64,000 bases of DNA, taken from the NCBI RefSeq assembly GCF_002899675.1, contig NZ_PKUU01000004.1:186001-250000 (forward strand). The letters run 5' to 3'. Below, piece after piece: positions 35,071 to 44,505 of this stretch. The DNA comes from Clostridium sp. chh4-2. GTDB taxonomy: Bacteria; Bacillota; Clostridia; Lachnospirales; Lachnospiraceae. Position numbers and translations under genes: made by a program. Below the pieces are notes generated by a model. It ran no database searches. It worked only from the letters and a program-made list of their open reading frames with translations, and was not told the DNA's origin. Each line of letters opens with the position of its first letter. The stretch's first letter is position 1.

Positions 35071-35574
35071 TTACAGGTGGAAACTGGGGGCATCCTTCAT
35101 GCTCAGCTGCCTCCACTGGGCTTCCTCCTGGTCCATTTTTTCCAACGTCCTGGCCAGCGCCTGTTCTAAAACAGCCGTAGGAAATCCCGCTGTTTTATAT
35201 CCCTCTTCAATGACACCGTAATAACGCTCGGAAGGAAGGGACAGGGAGCGGCCGTCATTCATCACATAGACCATGGCGGAAACAGTCTTCCCCTCCATCT
35301 CCACATCCATCATCTCCTTCCGGTATAAGTGCGGCCAGCCTTCATATCGGTCCAGTGCCGCCTCGTCACGGGGAGAGATATCCCACAGCAGCACAGGCAC
35401 GCTGCCTCCCTCTTTTGGTTCTACCGTAGCCACACTACGAAATAAAAGCTCGTAACCCTTAATCTCACCCGGCCCTTTTACGGTCGCAGTCGGACAGCGC
35501 ACCGCCATCTGCGGCAGGTTTAAATTGCTGCCATACGCAATATACAGTTTTTTTTGTTCTGCTTTCTTTGCCAT
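35071..35574 (-). CDS. Gamma-glutamylcyclotransferase-like (AIG2/GGCT) protein
   Basis: 167 aa behind AAAGGAGAC. Family nucleotide-free substrate loop YIAYGSNLNLPQM (YGSN) near the N-terminus, and DEAALDRYEGWPHLYRKEM carrying the conserved catalytic-type Glu. GGCT folds cleave gamma-glutamyl amides with release of 5-oxoproline. It is 13 bp downstream of an amidoligase, a known genomic pairing in which the cyclotransferase is thought to reverse or trim the amide bond made by its partner. Confidence 0.85.
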   Translation of the reverse strand: MAKKAEQKKLYIAYGSNLNLPQMAVRCPTATVKGPGEIKGYELLFRSVATVEPKEGGSVPVLLWDISPRDEAALDRYEGWPHLYRKEMMDVEMEGKTVSAMVYVMNDGRSLSLPSERYYGVIEEGYKTAGFPTAVLEQALARTLEKMDQEEAQWRQLSMKDAPSFHL

Positions 35575-35587
35575 ATCCTTGTCTCCT

Positions 35588-36655
35588 TTACATGCCTGAT
35601 GTCATAGTAAAAGCCGGGGACTCTGCCTCGGCTTCCATTGATTCCACGATTTCTTCCCGTCCAGACTGGGACATATGCTCTGCCTGCATTTCAGCCTCTC
35701 CTCGTCCTGACAGTTCCTTCTCACGTTTTAAGCGGAGCCGCTCCTTCTGCGCTTCCGCCTGCGCCGGATCTTTCCACGCAATACAGCCATCCAGATTTTC
35801 TAAGAGATGCAGGCGGGCTGTTTTGAATTCATCTCCGATTAAACCCAGTCTCAAAAGCCATGTCCGGAAGGTGTATTTCTCATTGGTTGTCTGAGTTTTC
35901 CTCCGGCTGGCACAGCTCTGATTCAATGCCTGCGCCCCAATCGCCAGACATAACTGAATATAAGCCTTAATCTTTCCGGCATGGGTCGTACCGTTAAACA
36001 GCCGGAATTCTACCGTCCCTTTTTGAAACACACTGTGCAGATTCAGACAATGATACCGGCTATCATCATAATGTTTGTTTTTCCGGCTTTTCCCGTTGTA
36101 CCATATGCTGCTTACTTCCTCCAGTGACTTTGGCTTCTTGTTGTTTAGTTCCCTCAAGAAACGTTCCTCAACCGGTTTACAGAACCGGAGCTTTCGCTCG
36201 ACCGATACCTGCAGGGCTTTGTAGATTAAGTCCTCCTTGGATGCCATAATGTTTGTGATATTGCGCAGTGTCCTGGCATCAAACGGGGAGGCATTAATGT
36301 GAACATGAATTCCGCAGCTTTCATTTGCCATGGCTCCTGCCTCCCGCAGCCGCCGCACAAGTTCCTGTACCACCTCAATATCCTCATAGCGGCAGATGGG
36401 ACTGACCATCTCCGTCTTATAGGAATGGCTGGCTTCTACAATCTCGCCCTGAACCTTTCTCTGTGGCACAATGCTCGCATCACTCATGAATCTCCATTCG
36501 CGTCTTTTCTGGTCCTTTGCCGCATAGGTATCATAAAAGGTCCCTATATATATCGCTCTGGTTCCGAAATATTCTGCCGCCACCTTCGCAGCCTGTTCTC
36601 GGGACACCCCTGTCAGCTCAATCTCAATTCCAAAGCGCTGGTCTTTCAGATCCAT
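35588..36655 (-). CDS. Amidoligase-family enzyme (glutamine-synthetase/GCS-like fold)
   Basis: 355 aa. Motifs of the amidoligase family: GIEIELTGVS near the N-terminus (acidic metal ligands), TEMVSPICRYEDIEVV, CGIHVHINAS, and HCLNLHSVFQKGTVEFRLFNGT. The enzyme should form an amide bond between an amine and a glutamate-type carboxylate using ATP. Acceptor unknown; a peptide tag or wall peptide is possible. Acidic C-terminal tail. With the GGCT gene downstream it forms a two-gene module carried by the element. Confidence 0.85.
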   Translation of the reverse strand: MDLKDQRFGIEIELTGVSREQAAKVAAEYFGTRAIYIGTFYDTYAAKDQKRREWRFMSDASIVPQRKVQGEIVEASHSYKTEMVSPICRYEDIEVVQELVRRLREAGAMANESCGIHVHINASPFDARTLRNITNIMASKEDLIYKALQVSVERKLRFCKPVEERFLRELNNKKPKSLEEVSSIWYNGKSRKNKHYDDSRYHCLNLHSVFQKGTVEFRLFNGTTHAGKIKAYIQLCLAIGAQALNQSCASRRKTQTTNEKYTFRTWLLRLGLIGDEFKTARLHLLENLDGCIAWKDPAQAEAQKERLRLKREKELSGRGEAEMQAEHMSQSGREEIVESMEAEAESPAFTMTSGM

Positions 36656-36672
36656 GTATCCACCGCCTCTCT

Positions 36673-37104
36673 TTACATGGAGATTTCATACGCTGTGCCA
36701 GTCTCCTGTTCCATCTGTAGGATCTCTTCATAGCGGAAGGCAGTCTCCAGCTTTTCAGAAACAGGGAGGCCCAAGGCTCCCATACACACAAGTGAAAACT
36801 CTCCATTTTTCACATTCCTCCCGCTCTTTTCTCCCGGATACGTGCAGTTTTCTATAACAACCCCCAGCTGTTTCCTCTCTGGATAATCACGGCAGATTGC
36901 CAGTAAAAAGCGGTCATTCCTCAGTTCTTCCAACTGTACATGATGCGCACGATGGGAGAAACCGACACAGCTGCCATCTACGAAAACGTTCACCCTTGCA
37001 AAATAAAGCGCCGCATGGTCCTCTGGCACATACGGCGGATTGTCCAGATATGGATCAAACATCTGGCTATATGTTTCTGCAGCGCTTAATTCTTTCTCTT
37101 CCAT
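36673..37104 (-). CDS. Hypothetical protein next to the amidoligase
   Basis: 143 aa from an ATG behind AAAGGAGGAC. Soluble, acidic, no signal or membrane segment. Visible features are DPYLDNPPYVPEDHAALYFARVNVFVDG and SLVCMGALGLPVSEKLETAFRYEEIL. I do not recognise a family. Lies between virB4 and the amidoligase, so it may be a partner or substrate of that module. Confidence 0.6.
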   Translation of the reverse strand: MEEKELSAAETYSQMFDPYLDNPPYVPEDHAALYFARVNVFVDGSCVGFSHRAHHVQLEELRNDRFLLAICRDYPERKQLGVVIENCTYPGEKSGRNVKNGEFSLVCMGALGLPVSEKLETAFRYEEILQMEQETGTAYEISM

Positions 37105-37139
37105 AGTCCTCCTTTCCTCCGCGGCGGTACTGCCTGTCA

Positions 37140-38341
37140 TTACTGTCCGCCTGCTTTTCCGAACAGTTTTGCTTTATAGTCCGGGGCGGTCACCATCAGA
37201 TTGTACCGTTCATTTCCGCACTTATACAGACAGACGCCTCTCTGGGGATACCGGATCAACTGGAATTCACTTTGTTCCAGCTGCAGGGTATCCGTATAAA
37301 ACTTTTCATCTACGGCTCCTGCATTGAACAGGAACTGGTGGGTGGGAATGGAAAACAGCGGCTTGGTGTATTCCCGTATTCCCTCAATATTAAAATCCTC
37401 CAGGTTCTGGCTTGCCAGGATCACCGAGGAATTCTTCTTTCGCACACGCTTCATGAAGTTGCGGACATATTCCACAGCCGTCAGATTGGACAGGAACAGA
37501 TAGAATTCATCCAGGCTGGCCGCGGTATTTCCCGTCGTCAGCAGCTCATTGCTCATGAACGAAAGCACATTAAAAAGCAGCGCGTCCTTTAAGTTCCGGC
37601 TGGCCTGCAGGAGCCCTTTGACTCCAAAGGTTATGAAGCTGGAGTCTGTAATGTTGGTATGGCCGTTGAAAAATTTAGAATCCGCCCCTTTGCAGATGGA
37701 ATGCAGCCCCAGAAGGATGTTCTGCAACTGCTCTGCGGTATAGAGATTGCGTTTCTTTTCATCAAAGGTCTTGTATTCCTCCTCAATGAAGTCATACAGT
37801 TCGGAAAGAATCGGATAGTCCTTCGGCCCGAGTGCCTGGAAATCGGATGCGTCGGTGATCTGAAAGGACGCATACATTCGCTGAAGCATGATTTCAATCA
37901 CATCGATTTCCCGGTCTGTAAAGTCCTTGTAGGTCCGAAAGAAGTCCTTTAAAAAACTGATATGCTGACTTAACCGGCTGCTGATCCGGAAAGTGACCGG
38001 TGCGTCCAGGTCTTCCGGTCCCTCCCCCTCATCCCATACCTTCGGCTCTAAAATATTGATGATATAGCGGCCATCCATCAGGTCAATAAAACACCCGCCC
38101 AGATTATTGGTCAGATCCTGATACTCCATTTCCGGGTCCAGGCAGATGACATTCATGCTGGACTCCCTCAGATTACACAGGATCAGCTTCAGCAGGTAGG
38201 ATTTTCCCTGACCGCTGTTGCCTAAAATCAGGATGGAACCGTTGGTCTTATCATCCGCTCTCTGGTTGAAATCCACCAACACGTTGCTGCCGAACTTATC
38301 ACGGCCTATATAAAACCCATGGGCATCGGTCTTCCCGGAAT
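37140..38341 (-). CDS. VirB4-type transfer ATPase, 3' exon (interrupted by group II intron 1)
   Basis: C-terminal 400 residues of the VirB4/TraE-like ATPase. Walker A GNSGQGKSYLLK near its start, ATPase acid motif in SLDEFYLFLSN, and a late QNLEDFNIEGI. It energises the type IV secretion channel. Joined to the exon at 41019-41646, the total is 1830 nt, divisible by three, giving a 609-aa protein that reads LYPFN-YSGKTDAHG across the joint. Not translated alone efficiently: its first in-frame ATG has no ribosome site. Confidence 0.88.
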
Positions 38342-41018
38342 ATTGCGATAGGTAAGTCTTTGAAATAATCTCCGACTTTTCCCCCGCTTAGCACCGTGCA
38401 TGAGATTTTCATCTCACACGGCGCCCCATCAATATTTACCTATTTTCATTAGATTTCTAAATTACCAACTGAAACTCTCAATTGATTTAGTCGCTTAAAA
38501 TCAATAGCTTGTCTGGTAAGAATTCGAATGTACTTTTCTATGGTGGCTTGCTCCGTTGCGTGAATGAGCTTGTGGGCGTACCCCGACACAAAGACTAAAT
38601 TTTTATAGCTATCTTTGCCTTTATGCTGTTGCGGGGTTTTATGATGAACCTCCATGTTGGATATTTCGAGTGCTTCACCTGTGATAAAGCACTTTCCATT
38701 CTGTGCGACATAAAGTGAAATGCGGTTGTCGTTAAATTCCGCACTTTCCCCAAAAACAGGATTTCTCATGAGGTAATACACAATTTCAGAGTTGATATTG
38801 CTAAGATTATCGTGTATCAGCTTTCGTCCTGCCTGCGTATAATTGCAAATATCTTGGTTCATCCCCATTGCCTTTTTATTAGAAATATGGACAATGGGAA
38901 ACAGTGCGATTTCATGCACAAATGTAGGCGGCTTATCATAATCACCATAGTATTTTTGATATGTCTTGCTTTTCTTACCCTTTTTGCTGCTGATTCTTTT
39001 TGTTCTGCATTTAAGGCTCTTGTTGACTGAATAGGCTATTTTGCAAAAATCAAGATTGACGTTGGTTGCCACGCTATAATAATTGTGAACACCCAAGACC
39101 GCCGCATTGAAATTCATTACGCTGGCGATGGTGGTTTCTTTTTGCATACTCTTGACTTTGCCTTTAAGATTTTCTTTGCATTTTTTAACCGATTTTTCAG
39201 TCATATACGATTTAACGGCGTACTGATTTCCTCTTTTCCAAAGCTTTAGCCTTATGCCCAAAAACTCCGAATAGTGTCTTTTGAGATTTACTATTTTGGA
39301 CTTCTCAGGACTTATTTCTAATCCCAATCTTTCGCTTAACCACTGTTTGGTGGCTGTGAACAGCTTGTTGGCGGCATCACGGTTTTTACAAAACAGTTTG
39401 AAATCATCGGCATATCGGACGATATATACTTCTTTCAGCTTTGACCTTTTAAGGGCTTTCAGCTTGTTACTTTGATATGCGTAATCCTTAACCGTCTTTT
39501 TGTTATCCCACTGGTTAGCAATCCACCAGTCCAGTTCATTCAGCACAATATTTGAGAGCAGGGGGCTAAGTATGCCGCCCTGCGGAACACCTTTTGTTGG
39601 TATTCCTATCCCTTTTATTTCAGCCTTTAGCATTTTCGAGAGGATACACAATAAGTTTTTATCTCGAATGCCCAGCGCCCACATCTGCTTTAGTAATTTT
39701 GCATGATTCACGTTATCAAAGAATCCCTTGATATCAATGTCAACGACATACTGAAAGTTGTGCCGGTTTGTCAAAAACATTGTACGTGCTATCGCATGAT
39801 GGGTGCTGCGGTTTGGTCTGAATCCATAGCTGTGTTTATAGAATTGTGCTTCACAAATTGGCTCTAATACTTGCTTGATACATTGCTGTATCAGTCTGTC
39901 CTCGATGGTTGGTATGCCGAGTGGACGTAATGCGCCGTTGTATTTTTCGATTTCTACCCTGCGAACGGAATGAGGAGTGAAGTTATTTAGTCTGGCTCTG
40001 ACATAGGACACAAGCCGCCAAGGTTCTTTTTCTCCAACATCGATAATGTTGCTTTTGTTCGTTCCGCTTGTTTTGCTACCTTTATTTTTCTTGATATTTC
40101 GGTAGGCGAGCAGAATATTCTGTTCACTTTCAATAATTTCCAGTAGATTGGTAAAACTGTGGTTTTGCTTAGCTTTGGAGTAAAGGTCATCAAAAACAGC
40201 CTGCGTATCGTAGTATTCATTGTTTCTGATTGTTTGCTTTTTCTTGAGTTTTCCAGTTGCCATAAGTCGGCTACCTCCAATTTTGAAGATTGCCTCTTTT
40301 AGTCACACATCAGAACCTTATGCTGTTTAACTGTTTAGACTAATGATTTACTGTAAATATTGACTGGTGGCTATCCCTCCGCCGCTTGTTATCACGGTTT
40401 CATTGGTACTATGCCACCACTTTCATCAACATAAAAGCAAGTTATACCTTGCGGATTTTCTTGCTAACGCTTCATTGAGATTAAGCTCTCCACGTTGTTG
40501 ACTTACCACGTTCCGATAATTCTATCTATACATATACCCTTAGGTTTCCTCTATGAGCCTGTTTGCTGGAGTGTTTTACCACTTTATGCCGCCTGTAACG
40601 ACATAGGGAGTTTCATATCAACCAATCTTACTAATCCCCACAAACCTTGCACAATGGCAAGTATAGCCTTTCGACTAATTCCCATTTTAGACCCGTACAT
40701 TCAAGGATTTGTCATTTGCTGACTGTAATCAGCAGACATTCTAACCATAGATATTTTGTAGACCCCCGACCTATCGTACACTTGACCACCTCTGGTTCAC
40801 TGTTCCTCAGCATTGTCTGTTAGGGTGTACTCTCAGCCGACTTCAGCGAGCTCTATGACATTTTTGCACTTAATTGCAGCTACGCCACTCGCAGGTCTCA
40901 GGGAGGCGTTTCAGGGCGTTACCCCATCATTCCACCTATCGAATTATCAGTTCTCCTAAACTGAACTTTTACGTTCTTTGTTTAGTGCCTAACCTTTTCA
41001 GTTAGGAACGTGTCGCAC
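38342..41018 (-). mobile_element. Group II intron 1, inserted in virB4
   Basis: 2677 nt. 5' end GTGCGACACG (at 41018, minus strand) fits the GUGYG rule; 3' end CGCAAT (to 38342) fits the AY rule. A domain V-like hairpin (38381-38425) follows the reverse-transcriptase gene, and the 750 nt between 40264 and 41018 is the non-coding ribozyme domain I-III region. Ends were chosen to restore the virB4 frame; an alternative 3' end six bases upstream (after CTAT) would also keep frame. Confidence 0.85.
38449..40263 (-). CDS. Group II intron reverse transcriptase/maturase/HNH endonuclease (intron 1)
   Basis: 604 aa behind GGAGG. Reverse transcriptase blocks are complete: RPLGIPTIEDRLIQQ, SYGFRPNRSTHHA, GVPQGGILSPLLSNI, and catalytic YADD in IVRYADDFKLF. 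A maturase (X) region follows, and a C-terminal HNH nuclease with CFITGEAL, EVHHKTP, KNLVFV and HKLIH appears intact. It should splice the intron and support retrohoming. Confidence 0.94.
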   Translation of the reverse strand: MATGKLKKKQTIRNNEYYDTQAVFDDLYSKAKQNHSFTNLLEIIESEQNILLAYRNIKKNKGSKTSGTNKSNIIDVGEKEPWRLVSYVRARLNNFTPHSVRRVEIEKYNGALRPLGIPTIEDRLIQQCIKQVLEPICEAQFYKHSYGFRPNRSTHHAIARTMFLTNRHNFQYVVDIDIKGFFDNVNHAKLLKQMWALGIRDKNLLCILSKMLKAEIKGIGIPTKGVPQGGILSPLLSNIVLNELDWWIANQWDNKKTVKDYAYQSNKLKALKRSKLKEVYIVRYADDFKLFCKNRDAANKLFTATKQWLSERLGLEISPEKSKIVNLKRHYSEFLGIRLKLWKRGNQYAVKSYMTEKSVKKCKENLKGKVKSMQKETTIASVMNFNAAVLGVHNYYSVATNVNLDFCKIAYSVNKSLKCRTKRISSKKGKKSKTYQKYYGDYDKPPTFVHEIALFPIVHISNKKAMGMNQDICNYTQAGRKLIHDNLSNINSEIVYYLMRNPVFGESAEFNDNRISLYVAQNGKCFITGEALEISNMEVHHKTPQQHKGKDSYKNLVFVSGYAHKLIHATEQATIEKYIRILTRQAIDFKRLNQLRVSVGNLEI

Positions 41019-41646
41019 AATTGAAGGGATACAGGTTGGCAACACTACTGGCCGGCAATACCCGCTCAAACTGATCCTTAAATACGTTCCGGCCGCTCGG
41101 CATCACCGACTGAAACCCCTGCTGTTGCCGCAGCAGAAGTCGGTCCACGTTCAATTTGGACCGGATCAGTTCGGTCAGGACCTCCGTCTGCAACAGTTTT
41201 AGTCGGTCATACTCATTGGCTGTCAGCTCAATATAAACAGCCGTATGCAGTAACGGTTCCCGGTTTCGATGGGTGCGGGCCACAATGGCTGCCACATCCT
41301 GGAGATTGCTCTCCGCCAGGACCGTCTGCTGTAAATCGTTGGTGTTGGACTGGTTCATGCGGTTCTTGCTGGCCGCATTGCTGATGATCTTTTTTTCCTC
41401 CAGCGCGCTGACATGCCGGGTATAGATCCGCAGTGTGACGCCGTCCTTTTCCCCCAGGTGCTTTAAGATTGCCTGCTCCTCGGTTGAGGTGGGGTATTCC
41501 CGGAGCGCCCACACACAGCGGTAGGTATTTCCACAGATGAAATGGTCTGTATTAAACTGAATGACCGATGGGGCAATCATATCCAGGAAGCCCTGTACCC
41601 GGGAATCACTGGCAGCTTCGTCCATGGTCCTTTCTCGCTTTTTCAC
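41019..41646 (-). CDS. VirB4-type transfer ATPase, 5' exon
   Basis: N-terminal 209 residues, starting at a GTG behind AAGGAGG (an open frame extends 28 codons further upstream without a better site). It includes IAPSVIQFNTDHFICGNTYRCVWALREYP, the usual start of the VirB4 core, and ends LYPFN at the intron junction. Without splicing, translation enters the intron and stops after about five residues. A separate N-terminal VirB4-like piece is encoded at 42590-43195. Confidence 0.85.
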
Positions 41647-41743
41647 TTCTAATTTCCTCCTTACCTGTCCGGATGATCGTATTCCAGACATTAAAAAACG
41701 CCAGATGATGTGTGTCTCATCTGACGCCATATTTCTTTTCTGT

Positions 41744-42511
41744 TTATAGGAGCTGCGGCCCCAGGTCCAGGGCCTCTCCTTGTTCTATCATTCCGATATA
41801 ACGATCCAGCTGCTGTTCTTCCAAAACAGCAATCATCTCTGCAAAGAGATCGAGATTTCCTTCCAGCGCATAGGCTTCCAGGGTGTCAAAATACTTCAAT
41901 CGGGTTTCTTTTGCAATCGAAATCGGCGGGAACCCCTGGGCCATCAGCTGGTAGTTCATGAGCAGTCTTGATGTCCTCCCATTCCCATCCGGGTACGGAT
42001 GGATTCTCACAAACTCCGCGTGAGTCCAGGCCGCCAGCTCCATCGGGTTTAACTGCTCCCCTTTCCACAACAGATCTCCATAAAAATTCTTGAGCTGACA
42101 GCACATTTCTTTCGGGGATGGGGGCGTATGCTGTGCACCGGATAAATAAATATCTCTATTCCGATAAACACCGCCTTCCAGAATATTCCGCATCAACATG
42201 GCATGGATCTCTTTCACAATCCTTTCATCCAGCATCAAATGATTGGCAGAACATTCCTTCACATACCGGAACGCCTTCTGATGGTTCACCTGTTCATAAA
42301 TCTCACGTAGGTTTTTCCCGCCCACAGAGATTTGATCCTCCAGAATCAATTTCGTCTCTATCAGGGTTAACGTATTTCCCTCGATTGCCGTGGAGTTATG
42401 GGTGTATTCTATCTCAAATGCCCGCTCATAGCTGGCCGATGTAAGCTGTGGAATCTTATCTTTCCCCTGCTGATATCTCTCCTTTTTCCTCAGTAACCGC
42501 TTATCGTTCAT
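41744..42511 (-). CDS. Fic-domain protein (AMP/NMP transferase)
   Basis: 255 aa from the ATG behind AGAAGGG. Fic core motif HPYPDGNGRTSRLL is complete, and an N-terminal inhibitory helix STAIEGN (S/T-x3-E-G/N) marks a class II, self-inhibited Fic. These proteins attach AMP or similar groups to target proteins. Between virB4 and the PrgI-VirB4 N-terminal genes, so probably element cargo acting on host or recipient. Target unknown. Confidence 0.9.
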   Translation of the reverse strand: MNDKRLLRKKERYQQGKDKIPQLTSASYERAFEIEYTHNSTAIEGNTLTLIETKLILEDQISVGGKNLREIYEQVNHQKAFRYVKECSANHLMLDERIVKEIHAMLMRNILEGGVYRNRDIYLSGAQHTPPSPKEMCCQLKNFYGDLLWKGEQLNPMELAAWTHAEFVRIHPYPDGNGRTSRLLMNYQLMAQGFPPISIAKETRLKYFDTLEAYALEGNLDLFAEMIAVLEEQQLDRYIGMIEQGEALDLGPQLL

Positions 42512-42589
42512 GCTCCCTTCTCCCTTCTGCGTATCTACTTGAAAGTATACCACGGTTCTATCGAATGGCAGCACAGAAGTTTCCGCGGT

Positions 42590-43195
42590 TTAATCGTCAG
42601 GGATGATCCACCGTTGTCCATCAAAATCCTCGAACTTCTCACTGGTCACATTCTGCTCATAGTACACCGCTAAAATCCGTTTGATGTCTTCTGAACCGGC
42701 CCGCTTTGCCTCGAACCCCTGCTCTTTTAATGATTTTTCAATCCGGTCTAAGTAGGAGAACACCTCTTTCCCCTTCTCATTCCGCAGCCGGATCAGGATT
42801 AAAAATTCCCGGGCCGTAGCCATCTGGATCTGAATCCGGTCCAGGAAGTTCTGATCCCTCTCTAAGAGCCTGCGGATAACCGGATTCCGTTCCTCCTCCA
42901 TCCGCTTTCTGAGGAAGCTCTTATTCTCCTCAAAGTTTTCCCTGCTGTTTAAACAGAGCATCTCAATTTCCGCCACGCCCTTTAAAACATTCATGAGGGA
43001 ATAGACCCTGGCTCCCACGCTGGAATCCGAAAGCACAGACAGATTGGTCGGCCGGATCATGAAATATACCATCTCATCTCCGTCATACGTCTCCAGGCTA
43101 TAGTCTGTGATTTCCCGGGTGTTCATCAACCGTCGTGTGGAAGCCGCGCGCTTCGCTGCTTTGGCACTTCCCTCTTTTCTTTCCTTTCTGCTCAT
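42590..43195 (-). CDS. VirB4 N-terminal-domain-like conjugation protein
   Basis: 201 aa from an ATG that overlaps the PrgI stop (ATGA) behind GGAGG. Residues MIRPTNLSVLSDSSVGARVYSLMNVLKGV ... ENKSFLRKRMEEERNPVIRRLLERDQNFLDRIQIQMATAREFLILI resemble the N-terminal part of Gram-positive VirB4/TrsE proteins. Here this part is a separate gene with a Fic gene between it and the ATPase core. It likely anchors the ATPase to the membrane complex with PrgI. Confidence 0.65.
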   Translation of the reverse strand: MSRKERKEGSAKAAKRAASTRRLMNTREITDYSLETYDGDEMVYFMIRPTNLSVLSDSSVGARVYSLMNVLKGVAEIEMLCLNSRENFEENKSFLRKRMEEERNPVIRRLLERDQNFLDRIQIQMATAREFLILIRLRNEKGKEVFSYLDRIEKSLKEQGFEAKRAGSEDIKRILAVYYEQNVTSEKFEDFDGQRWIIPDD

Positions 43196-43452
43196 TCCGT
43201 GATCCTCCATATAAAAAGCTGCTGTCTGAAAAAGTAAGCACAGGCATAGCTGATAAAATCCAGGATGCTGGTATCCTCAAAATGGATGGTCAAAAAGGCG
43301 TAGGACGCAGTGAGCAAAGCCGGAATCAGAATCCCGGTCTGGGCCGCCGCAAAAACAGAAAACAAAGCTCCGATACCGATGATGGTCAAGTCCCGAAGCT
43401 GCCATAGCCACATGGTTGCCTTCGCCTTTAAATGTTCCGGATAAATATACAC
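43192..43452 (-). CDS. PrgI/VirB3-like membrane protein
   Basis: 86 aa behind AGGAGG. Opens MYIYPEHLKAKATMWLWQLRD, has two adjacent hydrophobic helices (LTIIGIGALFSVFAA and ILIPALLTASYAFLTI) and ends in a short basic tail, as in PrgI proteins of Gram-positive type IV secretion. It works with VirB4 at the inner part of the channel. Confidence 0.8.
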   Translation of the reverse strand: MYIYPEHLKAKATMWLWQLRDLTIIGIGALFSVFAAAQTGILIPALLTASYAFLTIHFEDTSILDFISYACAYFFRQQLFIWRITE

Positions 43453-43462
43453 GTTACACCTC

Positions 43463-43975
43463 CTAATATCCCATGGTCATCCCCGGTTCTTCCACCGATT
43501 CCTTGGGATTTTCTTTCATGAGTTCCTGTTGTGAGACAGACAGTTCCCCCTTAATCCGCGCCAGCTTTTCCAACACCCCTCGACCAACCTCCTGCATCCG
43601 GATGGTCGATTCGGTATCAAGATCCCCGTCCAGGTACATGTAGAAACTTCCTGCAACTTCCCGTTCCGCGCGGGTCACGATACGGACCGCTCTTTCATAA
43701 GGGGTAAGTTTTACCTTCATCTCCTTCTCCGGATCTCCTTTCTGGTAGATCCCGCGGCGTGTCCGATAGTAACCGCTCCCCTCTGTATGAGCCAGACGCC
43801 AGAGTGCCGAAGATATGACGGTTGCCGTCATCGGCTGCCCCATAATGGCTTGGCCTTTGCAGTTTTCCATCACATAATCGTAAATCTCTGACACCGGGTG
43901 CTCTGCATCATCACTCAATAAGTCCTTAATGTAGTGCAGAGCCATCTCGGTATTCGTATGAAAATACAAATACAA
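43463..43975 (-). CDS. Winged-helix-like element protein, paralogue A
   Basis: 170 aa. Start chosen at a TTG behind AGAGGAGG; this makes the N-terminus align with paralogue B (NTEMALHYIKDLLSDD versus NTELARHLIQKFMSDG). Both then have a segment like VSEIYDYVMEN and YYRTRRGIYQKG, which fits a small winged helix with a beta-wing. C-terminal half is helical. Function unknown; a DNA-binding role is suspected. Confidence 0.6.
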   Translation of the reverse strand: MYLYFHTNTEMALHYIKDLLSDDAEHPVSEIYDYVMENCKGQAIMGQPMTATVISSALWRLAHTEGSGYYRTRRGIYQKGDPEKEMKVKLTPYERAVRIVTRAEREVAGSFYMYLDGDLDTESTIRMQEVGRGVLEKLARIKGELSVSQQELMKENPKESVEEPGMTMGY

Positions 43976-43989
43976 GACAAAACCTCCTC

Positions 43990-44496
43990 TCACAACTTCA
44001 TTTGCATACCGCCTTCCAGTTCCTGTTGCTCCGTCTCTTTCGTCTCCTGCTCTCCCATCTCCTGTTGTCCTTTTTCTGCTTCCTGTATAGCATCATCGAG
44101 AAGTTTATCTATTTTATTGGCTCGTTGAATTACCGATTTCAATGCATCGACATCCAGACCACTATCGGAAAGCGTGATAACAAAACATGATCTTAACCGT
44201 TCTCTTGCATTTTCCAGGATTTTATAGGCTTTTTCGTATGGTGTTGGTTCTCTCAATAGGGAATTGTTTAACTTGTATTCCCCCCTTCTCACCGCGATAT
44301 AAGGCGTCTTATCGTTATAAAGCATTTTTTGAATTGCATTGGAAACAATGGATAGTGTCATATCTCCCCGAAGTTCATACTTCTTAGATTCCGAAAAGAC
44401 ATAATCTATGATATCTGATTTACTGTGCACCTCCCCATCCGACATAAATTTCTGTATCAGGTGCCTGGCCAGTTCTGTATTCGACGAAAATTTCAT
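43990..44496 (-). CDS. Winged-helix-like element protein, paralogue B
   Basis: 168 aa behind AGGAGG. Same layout as its downstream neighbour: KSDIIDYVFSESKKYELRG, then IAVRRGEYKLN, then PTPYEKAYKILENARERLRSCF. The C-terminus is a Gln/Glu-rich low-complexity tail. Tandem duplication with 43463-43975; the stop lies 15 bp before the paralogue's TTG. Confidence 0.62.
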   Translation of the reverse strand: MKFSSNTELARHLIQKFMSDGEVHSKSDIIDYVFSESKKYELRGDMTLSIVSNAIQKMLYNDKTPYIAVRRGEYKLNNSLLREPTPYEKAYKILENARERLRSCFVITLSDSGLDVDALKSVIQRANKIDKLLDDAIQEAEKGQQEMGEQETKETEQQELEGGMQMKL

Positions 44497-44505
44497 AACT
44501 GCCTC

